DNA of 64,000 nt from Bryoerythrophyllum caledonicum (Eukaryota; Streptophyta; Bryopsida; Pottiales; Pottiaceae): positions 20,543,397 to 20,607,396 of the forward strand of contig OZ020519.1 in assembly GCA_963971425.1 (NCBI GenBank), written 5' to 3'. Every line of letters starts with the position of its first letter. The first letter of the stretch is position 1. The notes below the pieces were generated by a model, which did no database searches, was not told the DNA's origin, and saw only the letters and a program-made list of their open reading frames with translations. Positions 11,018 through 21,741 of this stretch are shown one piece after another. The translations under genes were made by a program, and so were the position numbers.

Positions 11018-12979
11018 TTGGCCCGCGTCCTACCGGACATCCCCGAGGACCTGGACGAGTTCAACCTCCTGAAGTCGAGCCTGAAGATGATGGGCTGCGG
11101 GGGTTTGCTCAAAGTCCCATGGAGCATGCGGGAGGAGGTTTACGTCCGGGAACTCATAGGCACCCTGGACGGGAAATACAACTTGGGGCTGATGAGAGCC
11201 CATCCAGAAAATTGGCGAGTCTCGGAGTGGTCCAATGCGTATGACTTCCGGGGCGGCCGCACCAAGGTAGTAGAACGGTGGGACGAGTTCCTGACGGACG
11301 AGTTTGCCGGACCGGCAGACCCGAAGGACGGCTACAACCTGCAGGACCTGAAGCACCTAGACGCCCAGCTCGTGCTAGGGTTTTTAAACCATATCTTCTA
11401 TCCGGAAAAGCCGAAGCGGGTGGTGGCGAAATCGGCCTGCACCTTCCTCGGGGCACTCCGGGAGAAGATAGTCGTAGACTGGGGGACGCTCATGACGGAC
11501 ATGATCAATCGTCTTGTAGCCAACCTCCAAAGGGTGAAGAAGACGACAACACCCTTGGCATCCTATGTGGTGCACCTCTATGCGTACCATCAACTGCTCA
11601 CCCCAGCGGAAATCCGGAAGTATGACGAGGTCGTCAACTTCCAGAAGTACGGAGGGGACGAGTCTGAAGAGGAAGAATCCGGAGAGGAGGAGCCAGCTCC
11701 GGAAGCAGCCACCACCAGCACTCCGGAAGGCCGGAAGGCCTCGAAGAGACCTCGGGGAAAGGAGCCCGAGACGGAGAGTCCGGGCATCTGCAGCTCATCT
11801 GCGTCGTCTGGAGAAGACGAGTCCGGACCCTCTGAAGGGACCAGCCGAAAGAAGAGGAAGGTGGACCGGGACGATTCCAAGGGTCAGCTCAAGCTGATGG
11901 ATGAGCTCACCTACGACATTGGTTGGAGGGTTGGGCTCCTTAAGGAGACCAACTACATCATCACCAACAGCGTGGAGCAAATCTTCCAGAGTCTGGGCGT
12001 CGAACGGCTGGAGGACGCCATCAACAGGGTGGAGGAACTCTGGAGCCGAAAGGTAGGCACGAAGGCGTTGCACACCCAGATCGCTTCTCTGTACAAAGCA
12101 AGTAATGATATGGAGAAGAAGATGAAGCGGTACCTCGACGAGGCAGCGCTAGCGGTGATGGCCCGGAAATTGGCTGAAGAAAAGGCCAACGCTTCCGCAG
12201 CAGCTTTACTGGAGGTCCGGGCCGCCCTGGATTTTTCGGTTGACGTGGTCAACCGGAGCCGGCTCTTCACCGAACTGGTGGAGAAGAAGGAGAAGGTCAC
12301 CCGGGCCAACATCGTCAGATTCCTCCTCGATCAGATGGATAAGATGGGACGGACTTGGGAGCAGATGAAGCTGCTGGTCGACAACATCGTCGTGGAGTTT
12401 CCGGAAGAACCAGCAGCATCTGGACCGGAAGACACCCCAACTACAACACGAACCACAAGCCCTCCGGAACCACCGACCAAGACCACCCCAGCTCCGGGCA
12501 CTTCAGCAAATCCGGAGTCTCTGGACACTCCGTCAACCCAGACGCGAGCGGAGGGCATCGTACTTCCCAATCCAAGTACGAGTGAGATGCTGAAGACCCT
12601 TCCGGATATTCTGTCGCCACCCAACATGCGTCTGCCAGATCCTCCGGCGGAAAGAGGTCTCCTTGTTCCACCAAGGTCCGTCTCCCGGAGGTTGGCGCCC
12701 GTGCTAAGGAGTCCGTCCGGAAGTTACAGGGACTTGGTCCAAGAGACTAGGTCAGCTTCTACGGCGTGGACACCGGCACCCCCGATTCCGGAAGGATCAC
12801 CGCAACAGCCCCCTCCACCGCTGGACGCCAGTACTCTGGTGGTGGTTGTTCCTCCAACAGCGGGACCATCGACCAGGAAGACCAACCTTTCACCGACAAC
12901 TTCAAAGAAGGCGAAGGGCAAGGCGCACGTTCCGGTGGAGATCTCCCCCTCCCGCCGAAGTGGGAAAATCGGGGCCTAG
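11018..12979 (+). CDS. ORF embedded in C1, 5'-truncated; putative nuclear TE-encoded protein
   Basis: The frame is open from the insertion edge to a stop at 12979 (~653 codons), with no native start: by alignment to C2, about 20 N-terminal residues are missing. Residues 1-200 form a conserved domain (blocks DLKHLDAQ, PEKPKRVV, VDWGTLM, PLASYVVHLYA). A Ser/Glu-rich acidic stretch follows, then a KKRKV cluster near residue 276 like a classical nuclear localisation signal. Next is a helical segment (EVRAAL-F-VD-VNRS-LFT) likely to form a coiled coil, a long Pro/Ser/Thr-rich region and a basic tail. I see no protease, RT or integrase. The N-terminal domain loosely recalls the 'putative plant transposon protein' family found near plant retroelements; this is an impression, not a match. 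The C2 copy is about 60% identical in the best block. Confidence 0.7.
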   Translation: MARVLPDIPEDLDEFNLLKSSLKMMGCGGLLKVPWSMREEVYVRELIGTLDGKYNLGLMRAHPENWRVSEWSNAYDFRGGRTKVVERWDEFLTDEFAGPADPKDGYNLQDLKHLDAQLVLGFLNHIFYPEKPKRVVAKSACTFLGALREKIVVDWGTLMTDMINRLVANLQRVKKTTTPLASYVVHLYAYHQLLTPAEIRKYDEVVNFQKYGGDESEEEESGEEEPAPEAATTSTPEGRKASKRPRGKEPETESPGICSSSASSGEDESGPSEGTSRKKRKVDRDDSKGQLKLMDELTYDIGWRVGLLKETNYIITNSVEQIFQSLGVERLEDAINRVEELWSRKVGTKALHTQIASLYKASNDMEKKMKRYLDEAALAVMARKLAEEKANASAAALLEVRAALDFSVDVVNRSRLFTELVEKKEKVTRANIVRFLLDQMDKMGRTWEQMKLLVDNIVVEFPEEPAASGPEDTPTTTRTTSPPEPPTKTTPAPGTSANPESLDTPSTQTRAEGIVLPNPSTSEMLKTLPDILSPPNMRLPDPPAERGLLVPPRSVSRRLAPVLRSPSGSYRDLVQETRSASTAWTPAPPIPEGSPQQPPPPLDASTLVVVVPPTAGPSTRKTNLSPTTSKKAKGKAHVPVEISPSRRSGKIGA

Positions 12980-14324
12980 GTGCTCCCACTTAGGATTAGT
13001 TAGATTTCATGTTTCTTTTTCTTCTTTTCTCAGGGTTAGAGGCTGGATCAGCAACGACTAACGATGGGGCCCCAAGTACACGCGGCTGCTGCCGAAATCA
13101 ATAGCCAGTTTTGTAGTTAGAGTAGGAATTCCGGAGGCCGGAACTATTCCGAGATTTTAGGATCTGAGATCCAATTTGGGACTTTTCCGGATTTCTCGGA
13201 TCTTTTAGATAAGATCTAACAGATTTTCCGTAGGAGTAGGTAGAAGGAAATCTGACTTTAGATAATTCAGAAAGTACTTAGTAGTGAGGTTTTGGGAAAA
13301 ACTTCTTATCTTGTCTTCTCACTTAGTAATATACGACACCCTTTGTGTACCAGCCTTGCTATCTCGTACTTATGGATGGTGTGTGGAACTTTGTGAGTGG
13401 CGGATCCGTTCTTGTGGGTATGGTTGTGTGAGTATTTCTTCCGGAATTAGAGTTACTCAGTTGTTTGCCGGAGGGGGAAGCTATCTAGGTCATTATTAGG
13501 AGATCGCCTGGGAGAGCTGGAGAGAGCTATTGCAGAGGTGTTCCTGGTAGTCTCCAGGGTCCGGAAGTAGCCAGGAGGGGAAGAGACAAACTGCAGAGGT
13601 GTTCCTGGTATTCTCTAGTTCACGGCAGAGTCCGTGTTAAACTGGATTCCGGTCAATTCCGGAGTCCTCCCCCAAGATAGGAAAAAAACCTGATAACAAT
13701 ATCTAGACGGAACAACCATAGTGAATGGTGAGGTCTGTTCTGGGGAAATGCAAACGTACCCACCGGAATGACGTTGTAATCTGGACGTGTCGTTGTGTGA
13801 CCGCATCCGGAAGGCCTTCCGGATGTCGTGAGAGTCTACGTCTGGCATCAGCAATTCAAATCACCAGTTAGCAGAGTAGGGAGAGTGGTGTCCGGTCACT
13901 ATAAGTTCCGGACAGTGGGTGCCTAGACACTTTAAGTCACAGGGCAGTGGAAAATCCAACCACTTACACAAAACATGATCAGTGGACTCCGGCCACTCGT
14001 TTAAAAACTCCAGGAGCCCCTCTGAGGAGGAAAAGAGACAAATCAAACTACCCTCCCGACTTCCAGAAATTACTTTCCGGAAATCATTGTACATAATCCG
14101 GATTCCAGAAGGATCCGGATCTCGGAAGGATCCGGATCTACCCTACGTAAGTAAAGAGTTTAGCTAACTTATGAACGGATTGTTGGGATAAAGCTTAATA
14201 ATTCAGAGTATTGGAAAAAGAACATTAGGTCTTTGTGGGAACGAAACCGGAGCGGTTACTTTGGAAAGCACTTAGTGACGATTGGGTGCATTCCGGAGGG
14301 ATACTGTCTCTACAAACTGCAACA
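12980..14324 (+). repeat. TCCGGA-rich 3' region of C1
   Basis: This noncoding part has more than a dozen TCCGGA or TTCCGG hexamers in about 1.2 kb, some paired head to head (13804-13826, 14096-14140). It also holds two copies of GCAGAGGTGTTCCTGGTA around 13532 and 13594. Both traits recur in inverted orientation in C2. Confidence 0.75.
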
Positions 14325-14505
14325 CTTTGGCTACGCAACCAATGTTGTCATATTTTTACTTTCTCTCCAATATACTTTTGTTGAATGAATTATTTTCATA
14401 GCTTGCATTTTACTACTAGTAATACTTTACTTCTCGGGTTCTTTTATTTTCAAAATCAAAGTAAAAGAGGAACATTTCTTTTACTTTTGGAGATGTTTTG
14501 AGGGC

Positions 14506-14513
14506 TATAAATA
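14506..14513 (+). promoter_or_regulatory. TATA box of the Harbinger transposase gene
   Basis: TATAAATA in the context GGGC-TATAAATA-GATG lies about 155 bp before the transposase ATG at 14664, in an AT-rich region between the C1 end and the coding sequence. Confidence 0.55.
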
Positions 14514-14663
14514 GATGAAAGCTACCAAACCTCCCACATTATATTTCACATGTTAAAAGTTCTTCCAGCTTTATATACATCGATTGTGCTTCCACCTTTA
14601 TATTTTAGAAGTCCTAATAGTGTATTTTGTAAGAGAAGTTGTTCTTACTTTGTACTCACTCCA

Positions 14664-15795
14664 ATGGATATGGGCAGTGACACATTAAAGTGGGTGCAAG
14701 ATTTCATGTCGACGGAGGACGAATTGGAAGAATTGATGGAATTGCATATGGTATATCAAGAATCAAAAGAGGCACTTGAAGAGGAAGGTAGAGAAATTTT
14801 GGAGAAGACACACGGTGGATCAAGACTTGGGAAGTCATAAAACATTGAACGGGGTCATGTTCGAGGACATGAACAAATATGGGATGATTATTTCAAAGAA
14901 GGGGCAACTTACAAGTCCTTGTTTCGCCATCTCTTTCGCATGCGCAAATCCCTCTTCCTACGAATCTCTGACGCTGTAATTGAGCACGAACCATATTTCA
15001 AGCAAAGACCGGATGTTGTGGGTTGGTTGGGATTATCTTCTATTCAGAAGGTATTCGCCTCCTTTTGTATTTTGAATGGCGGCATAGCGGCGGACTTCAT
15101 TGCTGAATACGTGCGCATAGCGGAGTCTACGGCGCAAAAAAGTTTCAAGAAGTTTGTAACGGCTGTGGTGAAGGTTTTTGGAGATCAGTACTTGAGGCAG
15201 CCTACAAAAGATGACATAACAAAACAGCTGCATGTCAATAAGGAAAGGGGCTTTCCCGGAATGTTCGGTTCTATTGACTGCACCCATTGGGACTGGAAAA
15301 ATTTCCCTGTGGCCTGGCACGGACAATACCAAGACAAGGATGGGACGTGATCTATAATTATGGAAGCAGTTGCGTCGTACAATCTATGGTTTTGGCATAT
15401 TTTCATTGGGATCGCTCGCTCTAACAATGACATAAATGTCCTTGATAGGAGCCCATGGATGGTAAACTATATTAAAGGTAAAGCAACTCCGATTAAATTT
15501 CAAGTTAATCATCATGAATACGACTATTGGTACCTCCTTGCGGACGGGATATATCCAAATTGGAGTATGTTCATGAGAACCATTCAAGATCCTCAAGGTG
15601 AAAAGAACAAGTTTTATGCCCAGAAACAAGAAGGCGCCCGAAAGGATATCAAATGTGCCTTTGGTGTCTTACAACAACGGTGGAGAATTTTAAGGAATCC
15701 CGCTCGGCAATGGAAGAAGTCTGAGATGATTACGATTTGGACTACATGTGTGATATTGCACAACATGGTAATTGAAGATGAGGAACCATATCCTG
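14664..15795 (+). pseudogene. PIF/Harbinger transposase, main part (interrupted)
   Basis: One reading frame encodes a plant PIF/Harbinger (DDE_Tnp_4-type) transposase. The candidate catalytic triad is visible: Asp in FGSIDCTHW, Asp in SNNDINVL, Glu in QEGARKDI. The typical block WDDYFKEGATY lies upstream and CVILHNMVIEDEEPYP near the end. Two in-frame stops break it: TAA at 14838-14840 and TGA at 15348-15350. The frame then runs into the LTR-like unit C2 at 15796, and the C-terminus reappears beyond C2. A DNA-cut-and-paste transposase that is now dead. I could not locate the terminal inverted repeats or a partner Myb-like ORF. Confidence 0.9.
15791..15795. other. Target-site duplication TCCTG, left copy (C2)
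   Basis: TCCTG at 15791-15795 precedes TGTCGTAG; the identical TCCTG at 19595-19599 follows GGATTCCCACA. A TG...CA unit with 5-bp flanking repeats is the hallmark of retroviral-type integration. Confidence 0.85.
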
Positions 15796-17133
15796 TGTCG
15801 TAGTTTGTAGAGTCAGTATTCCTCCGGAATGCACTCAATCCTCACTAAGCGCTTCCAAAGTAAACCACTCCGGTTTCGTTCCCACAGAGATCTATTTATC
15901 CTTTTAGATTATCCCAAAACCACTAGCCCAATCATCACCTAAGTTAGTTAATCAATTCCGTAATAGTTCCGGATCCTTCCGGATCCCAAAACCTACACAA
16001 GACTTTCCGGAACTAGTTTCCGGAAGGAATATATAGTTTCCCCGGAAATGGTTTCCGGAAATCCGGAGGGTAGTTTAATTTACCTCTGTTCCTCCTCAGA
16101 GCGGCTTCCGGAAGGTTTAAACGAGTGGCTGGAAGGCCACTGATCCTATTTTGTGTAAGTGGCCGGATTCCCCAATGCCTTGTGACTTAAAGTGGCTAGA
16201 CCCCCACTGCCCCGGAGTTTATAGTGACCGGACAATCACTTTCCCCCTCATCTACTAACCGGTGATATGGTGTTGCCTCTAGCCGTAACTCTCACGACAT
16301 CCGGAAGGCCTTCCGGATGCGGTCACACAAAGGTACGACCCGATTACAACGACGTTCCGATAGCACTTTTGTAGCCCCACGAAGGTAGTGAGGTAGTTTC
16401 ACTGGGGAGGACTCCTTCTAGACTCACATAGCAGGTTTTTCCTATCGTGGGGGTAGACTCCGGTTCTGGACCGGAATCCGGGTTCGTACGGACTATTCCG
16501 TGCCCTAGAGACTACCAGGAACACCTCTGCAATAGATCTCTTCCCCTCCTAGTTCTCCCGGACTTCTGAAGGCGACCAGGAACACCTCTGCAACCTCCTC
16601 CATTTATTCCGGACATTCCCCTGCTGAAGATCTAAGCCGGTTCACTCCTTAGCTCAACAAACAACCTTCTCTTCGAAGAAACTTGCACAAATGCGTACTA
16701 CAGTAATGGACCTCGGACCTCTCACGCAAAATGACCCTCTTCACAAGTACTAGGTAGCAAATCTAGTGGAAGTTCTGAAAATATATTTCAACGTGAAGGA
16801 AAAGAAACAAGGTGATGAGTTTTCCAAAACCCATCTACTAAGTACTTAGAACTATTCCTATTTTAAGGCTTATCCTATCTACGAGAAATCCGGGGAATCT
16901 TATTTCTAAAGTTAAGGATCTTATCCCGAGAAATCCGGAAAAGTAAATCTCAGATCCTATTTTCCCGGGTCCGGATTTCGGACATCCGAAAAGTACGCAG
17001 AGTTCCGGAAGTGTTCCAAGTTTCCAGAAGACTTAATTTCCGGATTAAGTAGTCAGGTGCAACTCTGGGCCCCATCGTTAATCGCTACCTAATTCCGATC
17101 CCTAAGCTGCTACTACTCCTAAATCTAACCTAT

Positions 17134-19122
17134 CTAAGGGGGTGATCCAACGTTCTTGAATCTTGGGCTGGTGCGCCTCGTCGATGCTTCTGCCTTGGCC
17201 TTGCCGGCCCTCCTCCGCTGGGGTGTAGAAGCTGCCGGAAGGTCTTGTGATCCGGCTCCGGAAGTTGGAGGCTGTGATGCTGCCGGTGGAGGGGGCTCGG
17301 AGGTGGAATCCACCACAATAGTCTCCGGAACTTCAGCAAAGCCTTGGAATTCGACTCCGGGACTAGGAAGATCCGTCGCCAAACGCCTAGCGAGTGGTAG
17401 AGTGGACTTCCGTCGACCTGATGAGGGAGGAGTAGGTGCAGGCCGGATGGGAGAAGGGGTTTCGTCTTGACTTACCTCCGGTAGTAACTCCGTCCAGTGC
17501 CTTCCAGTACCGGGGTTCGGGTTGCCGGGAGGGCTGCAAGTCATGGGTGCAACAGGCTCCGACGGAGTCGGGGTCTCTGTCTGCTTTCCGGAAGTCACCG
17601 GGTGTACGCTCGAAGGTCCGGGTACGTCCGGAGACGTCCGGATTCGGACCGGAATTGCGATGTCCTCCGGTGCTTGGGTGCTTCGGTTCTCCGGTCCCTG
17701 AGTGGGTAGGTTGGCCACCTGTTCCTGCATCCGACTCCATGTCTTCTCCATCTTCTTGCCGTGGTCATGCAGGAACTGTATGATCTGGATCCGGTTGAGT
17801 TTGCCCTCCTTCTCCAGCTGATCTGTGAAGAGAAGACTGCGGTTGACAGTGTCAACCGGAAAGGCTAATGCTGCGCGTACCTCTGTCAAGGCCTGTGTGG
17901 CAGCGTCTCCTCGATCTTCCGCTTCCTTCAGCTTCTTCCTGGATGCTGTCAACGCCGTGAACGTCTCATCGCAAGTGGCTGCAAACTTGTCTCGACTCCG
18001 GATGATAGCAGCCTGTTGGATCTCTAAGGCTTGGAGTCGGAGCGTGTTCTTTTGCAGGTCTTGAATCGCTGTCGGTATCTCCACGACCCTCTCCACTTCC
18101 AGCTCCCGCCGGATGCCGTCCAAGACTTCTCGTAATCGTGCTTCGGATTGGCACACGATCGCCGCCCGCCAACTTGCGTGCTGAATGAGCTCCAGTAGGT
18201 CGGGCCCGTCAAGTCCAACAAGGTGCGGGGGCTCCGCCAGAGGAATGCGACCTTCACGTGGAGCGGACCTGGGATCTTGTGGAGGTTGCTTACCCGTTGG
18301 CTGAATCGATGTAGATGGTCCCGGTGTCGACTCCCTCGGTACAGATCGGCTCCTCTTCCGGGTTTGCGGAACTGTCTCAGGCAAGGAAGTCTCCGCGTCC
18401 TCCCCAACCTCGGTGTCGTCTCCCGGTTCCGGACCGCCATAGTTCTGGATCTCCAACAGCAGTTCGTAGGCATCTTACTCGTCCGGGGTAAGCACATCAT
18501 GTTGCGCGTAGAGATGAGTGAGGTACGAGGGGAGAGGGGTGCCGGCCCTCTTTGACTTCTGGAGCCCTCTCACCATCCGGTTGATCATCTCACTCATAAG
18601 CGAGGCCCAATCTACACTAAATTTCTCCCTCATTGAACCTAGGATGGTGGTGGCCCATTTAGACACCACCCGTTTAGGTTTCTCCGGGTGAAAGATTGGG
18701 TTCAAGAATCTTACCACAATCTGCGCGTCTTGATGCCGGAGGTCGTTGGTACTGTAGCCTTCCTTGGGGTCGGCTTGCTTCGTGAACTCGTTTCCAAGGA
18801 CGTCGTCGTTCCGCTCCGCTGTCTTGACGGTTCCGCTACTGAAAGAGTAGGTACGCTGCCACTCCGGAATACCCCATGTCTCGGGGTGAGCTCGTACGGT
18901 GCCGTCGTACTGGTTGTCCGGTTCACCGAGTAACTCTACCACCAGCTTCGCCTCCTTCGCACCCCACGCAACGTCGAGAAGCCCGCGGCAGCCCATGTTG
19001 GTGAGGTAGTGTTCGAGGACGGCCTTCTCCTCCGGGTCTGTCGGTATAATTGGGACTACCCGCTGAACCGCCGATTGCGTCGTCGTACCTCGAGTAGCCC
19101 GGGAAGGTTCTCCTTCCGCCAT
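17134..19122 (-). pseudogene. ORF embedded in C2, one in-frame stop
   Basis: The frame starts at ATG 19122 (MAEGEPSRA) and continues to 17134, with a single in-frame TAA at 18475-18477; total about 656 codons, matching C1. Conserved blocks shared with C1 are NMGC-GLL, HQDAQIV, PEKPKRVVSK, VDWASLMSEMINR and PLPSYLTHLYA. Downstream come an acidic stretch with a basic RKRSRS cluster, the segment EVRAALAFPVDTVNRSLLFT, a Pro-rich region and a basic Lys/Arg tail. I do not recognise an enzyme. Retention of these blocks in two diverged copies suggests that the sequence was under protein-level selection while the family was active. Confidence 0.75.
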
Positions 19123-19290
19123 CTCTGCAGAAATTCCTCACAATCTCTCCGGTATCACCTGCACGTACTGTCCTCACCACACACTCTCTCTACTGGGAAC
19201 ACTTCCGTTCTAGGGAAATCAAGAAAACAAGGCGCAAGATTGGAGGGAAGAGAGTAAGCCAAGAAGTGTGGAGCCTCACTTTGCTTCTTG

Positions 19291-19298
19291 CTTTTATA
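19291..19298 (-). promoter_or_regulatory. TATA box of C2
   Basis: On the minus strand the sequence reads TATAAAAG, about 300 bp from the start of C2 and about 170 bp upstream of the ORF ATG at 19122. The position fits the U3/R border of an LTR, so a transcript would meet the embedded ORF first. Confidence 0.6.
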
Positions 19299-19594
19299 CT
19301 TTTCGGCGGTGTACGGAGGGCCGTTATGGTCATGATGGCAGTTCCGGCTCGTGACCGGTTCCGGATCCGAGTGACTTCCGGTTCCGGATGCTTCCGGCAG
19401 GTTCCGGATCCCATGGGTTTATGGCAATTCCTAGGCGCTTTTAAGGACCTTGGCTATCCCTAGGTTTTCTTATTTCTTATTTATCTATTCTAAGGTCCAA
19501 ACCTACCATTCTAACATTCTATCACGAATTTTTTTTTTGTTTTTGCCGGATTTGTAGGCTAACTTCCGGAACCTTGTGGGAATGGATTCCCACA

Positions 19595-19821
19595 TCCTGA
19601 CTTGAACTAAGAATACCTAAAAGAATCCAGTATCCACCTCCGAATCCACCTCCGAATCCATTGGATCAATTGAACGTCGAGTAAAACAACAGCTCCAGCA
19701 CCCGTTGTCCATCGAAATGTATGTAAGTGAGATGGACAAGATAGTTGATCACGATACACACTTTGAATTGAAAAATGACTTGATTGAGCATTTGTGGGCA
19801 TGGAAGGGCAACCGACGATGA
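19595..19821 (+). pseudogene. PIF/Harbinger transposase, C-terminal fragment
   Basis: After the second TCCTG the coding sequence resumes. An open stretch ends at TGA 19819-19821 and carries DKIVDHDTHFELKNDLIEHL, the usual end of plant PIF transposases (a DLIEHLW-type motif followed by a few residues). A stop and a frame change lie between the junction and this segment, so it had decayed further. It proves that C2 inserted into the gene. Confidence 0.75.
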
Positions 19822-19824
19822 ATT

Positions 19825-21741
19825 TCATATACCTAGAGATGGTACTATACATATTTGTACAATTAAAATCCAAGTAGAAAAGCGGATTGTATAGGGGATG
19901 AGTTATTGTTTTCCCTAGTATTGTTTCTTTCCGACGAAACAAAATTGGAATAAGCATGAACAATGTAAGTGCATTTTTTTGGTTACTTCATCTCATTATC
20001 TCTTGATGATTCATTTCAAAATGCTCTTGAAAATTACACGTACAATGTCGTTTTTTGATATTGAAGCGATTTCCATTTCACTTTCAAAATCCACATACCC
20101 TCACACAAAAACCACATGCTATTTCAACGAGGAGAATTGAAAAGCGACCTTCTATTTTTTAATAACAAATAAAGAATTTACTATTTTATCTCATATCTCA
20201 GGTTGTTGGCCGGATTAGCAGCCTGATATTCTTGGTTTGTATTAAAAAATAATCCAAAATTTTTAATTTCACTTGACAAATTTGAAGAAAATGTTTTTTA
20301 TTTTGCCTGTGGTATTTTAGAAAAAATTAATATAATTTTCATGGCTAGGAAGTCAAAATAAAAACTACTAATTTAAAAATTAATAAATAAATTCATTTTC
20401 AATATTTCATTTGAAGCGATTTTCAATATTTCAAAACCGTTTTCAATATTTTAATATTGAAATATTCGAAGCGGTTTAATTTTCAATATTTTAATTGTAA
20501 TATTGAAATGTTCAAAAAATTATATTTCATTTTAAATATTTCAATTGAAGTGATTTTCAATATTTCAAAACCATTTTCAATATTTCAATATTTCAATATT
20601 TCAATATTTCAATATTTCAATATTTCAATATTCTAAGCGATTTCAATTTCGATTTTCTAAAAATTTAGTGTAGGTTTTTAAAAATAATAGAGTAGAACTA
20701 AAAATAATAGAGTAGAACCCAGTGGTGATTACCATGATTTCAATTTTAGTTCAATTGAAATTCAACAGATTTCAATTTCAGTTCAATTGAAATTCAACTT
20801 GAGTAGAACCTAGTGGTGATTACCTAATTCTGTAGGGTAAATAACAAAGTAGAACCAAGTGGTGGTTACCAAGCGCCATCCCATCAAATGCGAAGAAAAG
20901 TCAACAGAATTGAAAAGGTGGCGTGCGGAAAAAAAAATGGCGCTTGCGGTGTGGCCTTTCATACACCAAAGGCTGAACCACTCCTGGCGTGGACCACATT
21001 TCCCGACCTAGCGTGGAAAATTTTATAAAGTTTCCCCGTTTTGAGGTGTTCAGTGCAACTTTTCGACCTCACAAAACTCCAATTTGGTGGTTCTCTGTCT
21101 CCGGGTGCAGATGCTCTTACTGGGCTGTTCTTGCAGATTCTGGATAGGGAACATCAAGTCCTACAACTATCTTCGCAAACAGTTAGGGTAGAAATCTACT
21201 CTTTGAATAGCATGCTAGAGCCTTGTGTAAATACAAAGTAGAACCACAGTAATTAGAGTTTTAAGTGTACTCTCCCCACATGAAGCACGATTGACGTGAC
21301 CAAGTTCAAAGCTGACTTCCACTGACGTGGTCCAATGAGAGACTTACTGCAGCCGTCCGTGGAATCATGTGTAAAGCTCAACTTCGTTGCTAACGATCCG
21401 TCCTGCCTATTAAATGAAGTCCGAAGTCAAAGGCCGTCAAGACAGGGAGAATCTCACCGAGATTATAGAATCTGAAAAGATCATGATGAATGCAATGCAT
21501 TTTTAGAGAGCTGAAAACAACATATTCGGCACGAAGATGATATCTCGGTGAATACCATCCCTGGCCATGGTATCCCTTTTAGGATATGCCCAATTACAGG
21601 CACATCCCAAGGCGTGTCAGCTTTCTCCGGTGTGGCACCGGTGAAATCAGAATCAGATCGACTGGTTCCTAATATTGCAGCTACTTTACAACTAGCACTC
21701 ACTATACGCTGCGTATGTGCGCCTGTGGACACATCCTGCAC
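19825..21741. other. AT-rich intergenic region, no gene seen
   Basis: No convincing coding frame. It holds AT-rich DNA with TTTCAATATT repeats (about 20400-20640) and three near-copies of GTAGAACC-AGTGGTG-TTACC at about 20714, 20802 and 20850. The part next to 21741 is probably the 3' UTR of the E3 ligase gene. Confidence 0.6.
20574..20631. repeat. (TATTTCAA)n microsatellite
   Basis: About six to seven tandem copies of the 8-mer TATTTCAA, within a wider area of degenerate TTTCAATATT sequence. Confidence 0.8.

Larger units (their letters stand above)
11017..14324 (+). mobile_element. C1: LTR-like unit with embedded ORF (5' part displaced by element A)
   Basis: This is an inverted, diverged copy of C2 (15796-19594). 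Similarity runs through the ORF, a region rich in TCCGGA/TTCCGG, a block with GCAGAGGTGTTCCTGG, and the terminal block ending CTCTACAAACTGCAACA. The end at 14324 (CA) is set by alignment with the C2 terminus (CTCTACAAACTACGACA). The left part, with the promoter and first ~20 codons, was separated by insertion of element A and lies outside the window. I infer a solo LTR, as for C2; a non-autonomous element without terminal repeats is the alternative. Confidence 0.75.
15796..19594 (-). mobile_element. C2: solo LTR-like unit, 3799 bp, carrying an ORF
   Basis: In its own orientation (minus) it starts TGTGGGAATCC-ATTCCCACA (a near-perfect terminal palindrome) and ends CTCTACAAACTACGACA. It is flanked by TCCTG on both sides and splits the Harbinger transposase exactly there. 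I see no direct terminal repeats, primer-binding site or pol genes inside. The simplest reading is a solo LTR left by LTR-LTR recombination, with a promoter near its start (TATA at 19291-19298) and a long ORF in sense. The alternative is a complete non-autonomous element. C1 is a second copy in the opposite orientation. Confidence 0.8.

Noticed and set aside
11017..19594. One large Harbinger transposon with ~3.3-kb terminal inverted repeats
   Set aside because: C2 has its own TG...CA ends and TCCTG duplication and lies inside the transposase coding sequence, so the arms are separate insertions and not the termini of the Harbinger element.
19607..19963. 118-codon minus-strand ORF
   Set aside because: The plus strand of the same DNA encodes the recognisable C-terminus of the Harbinger transposase; the minus frame is a shadow.
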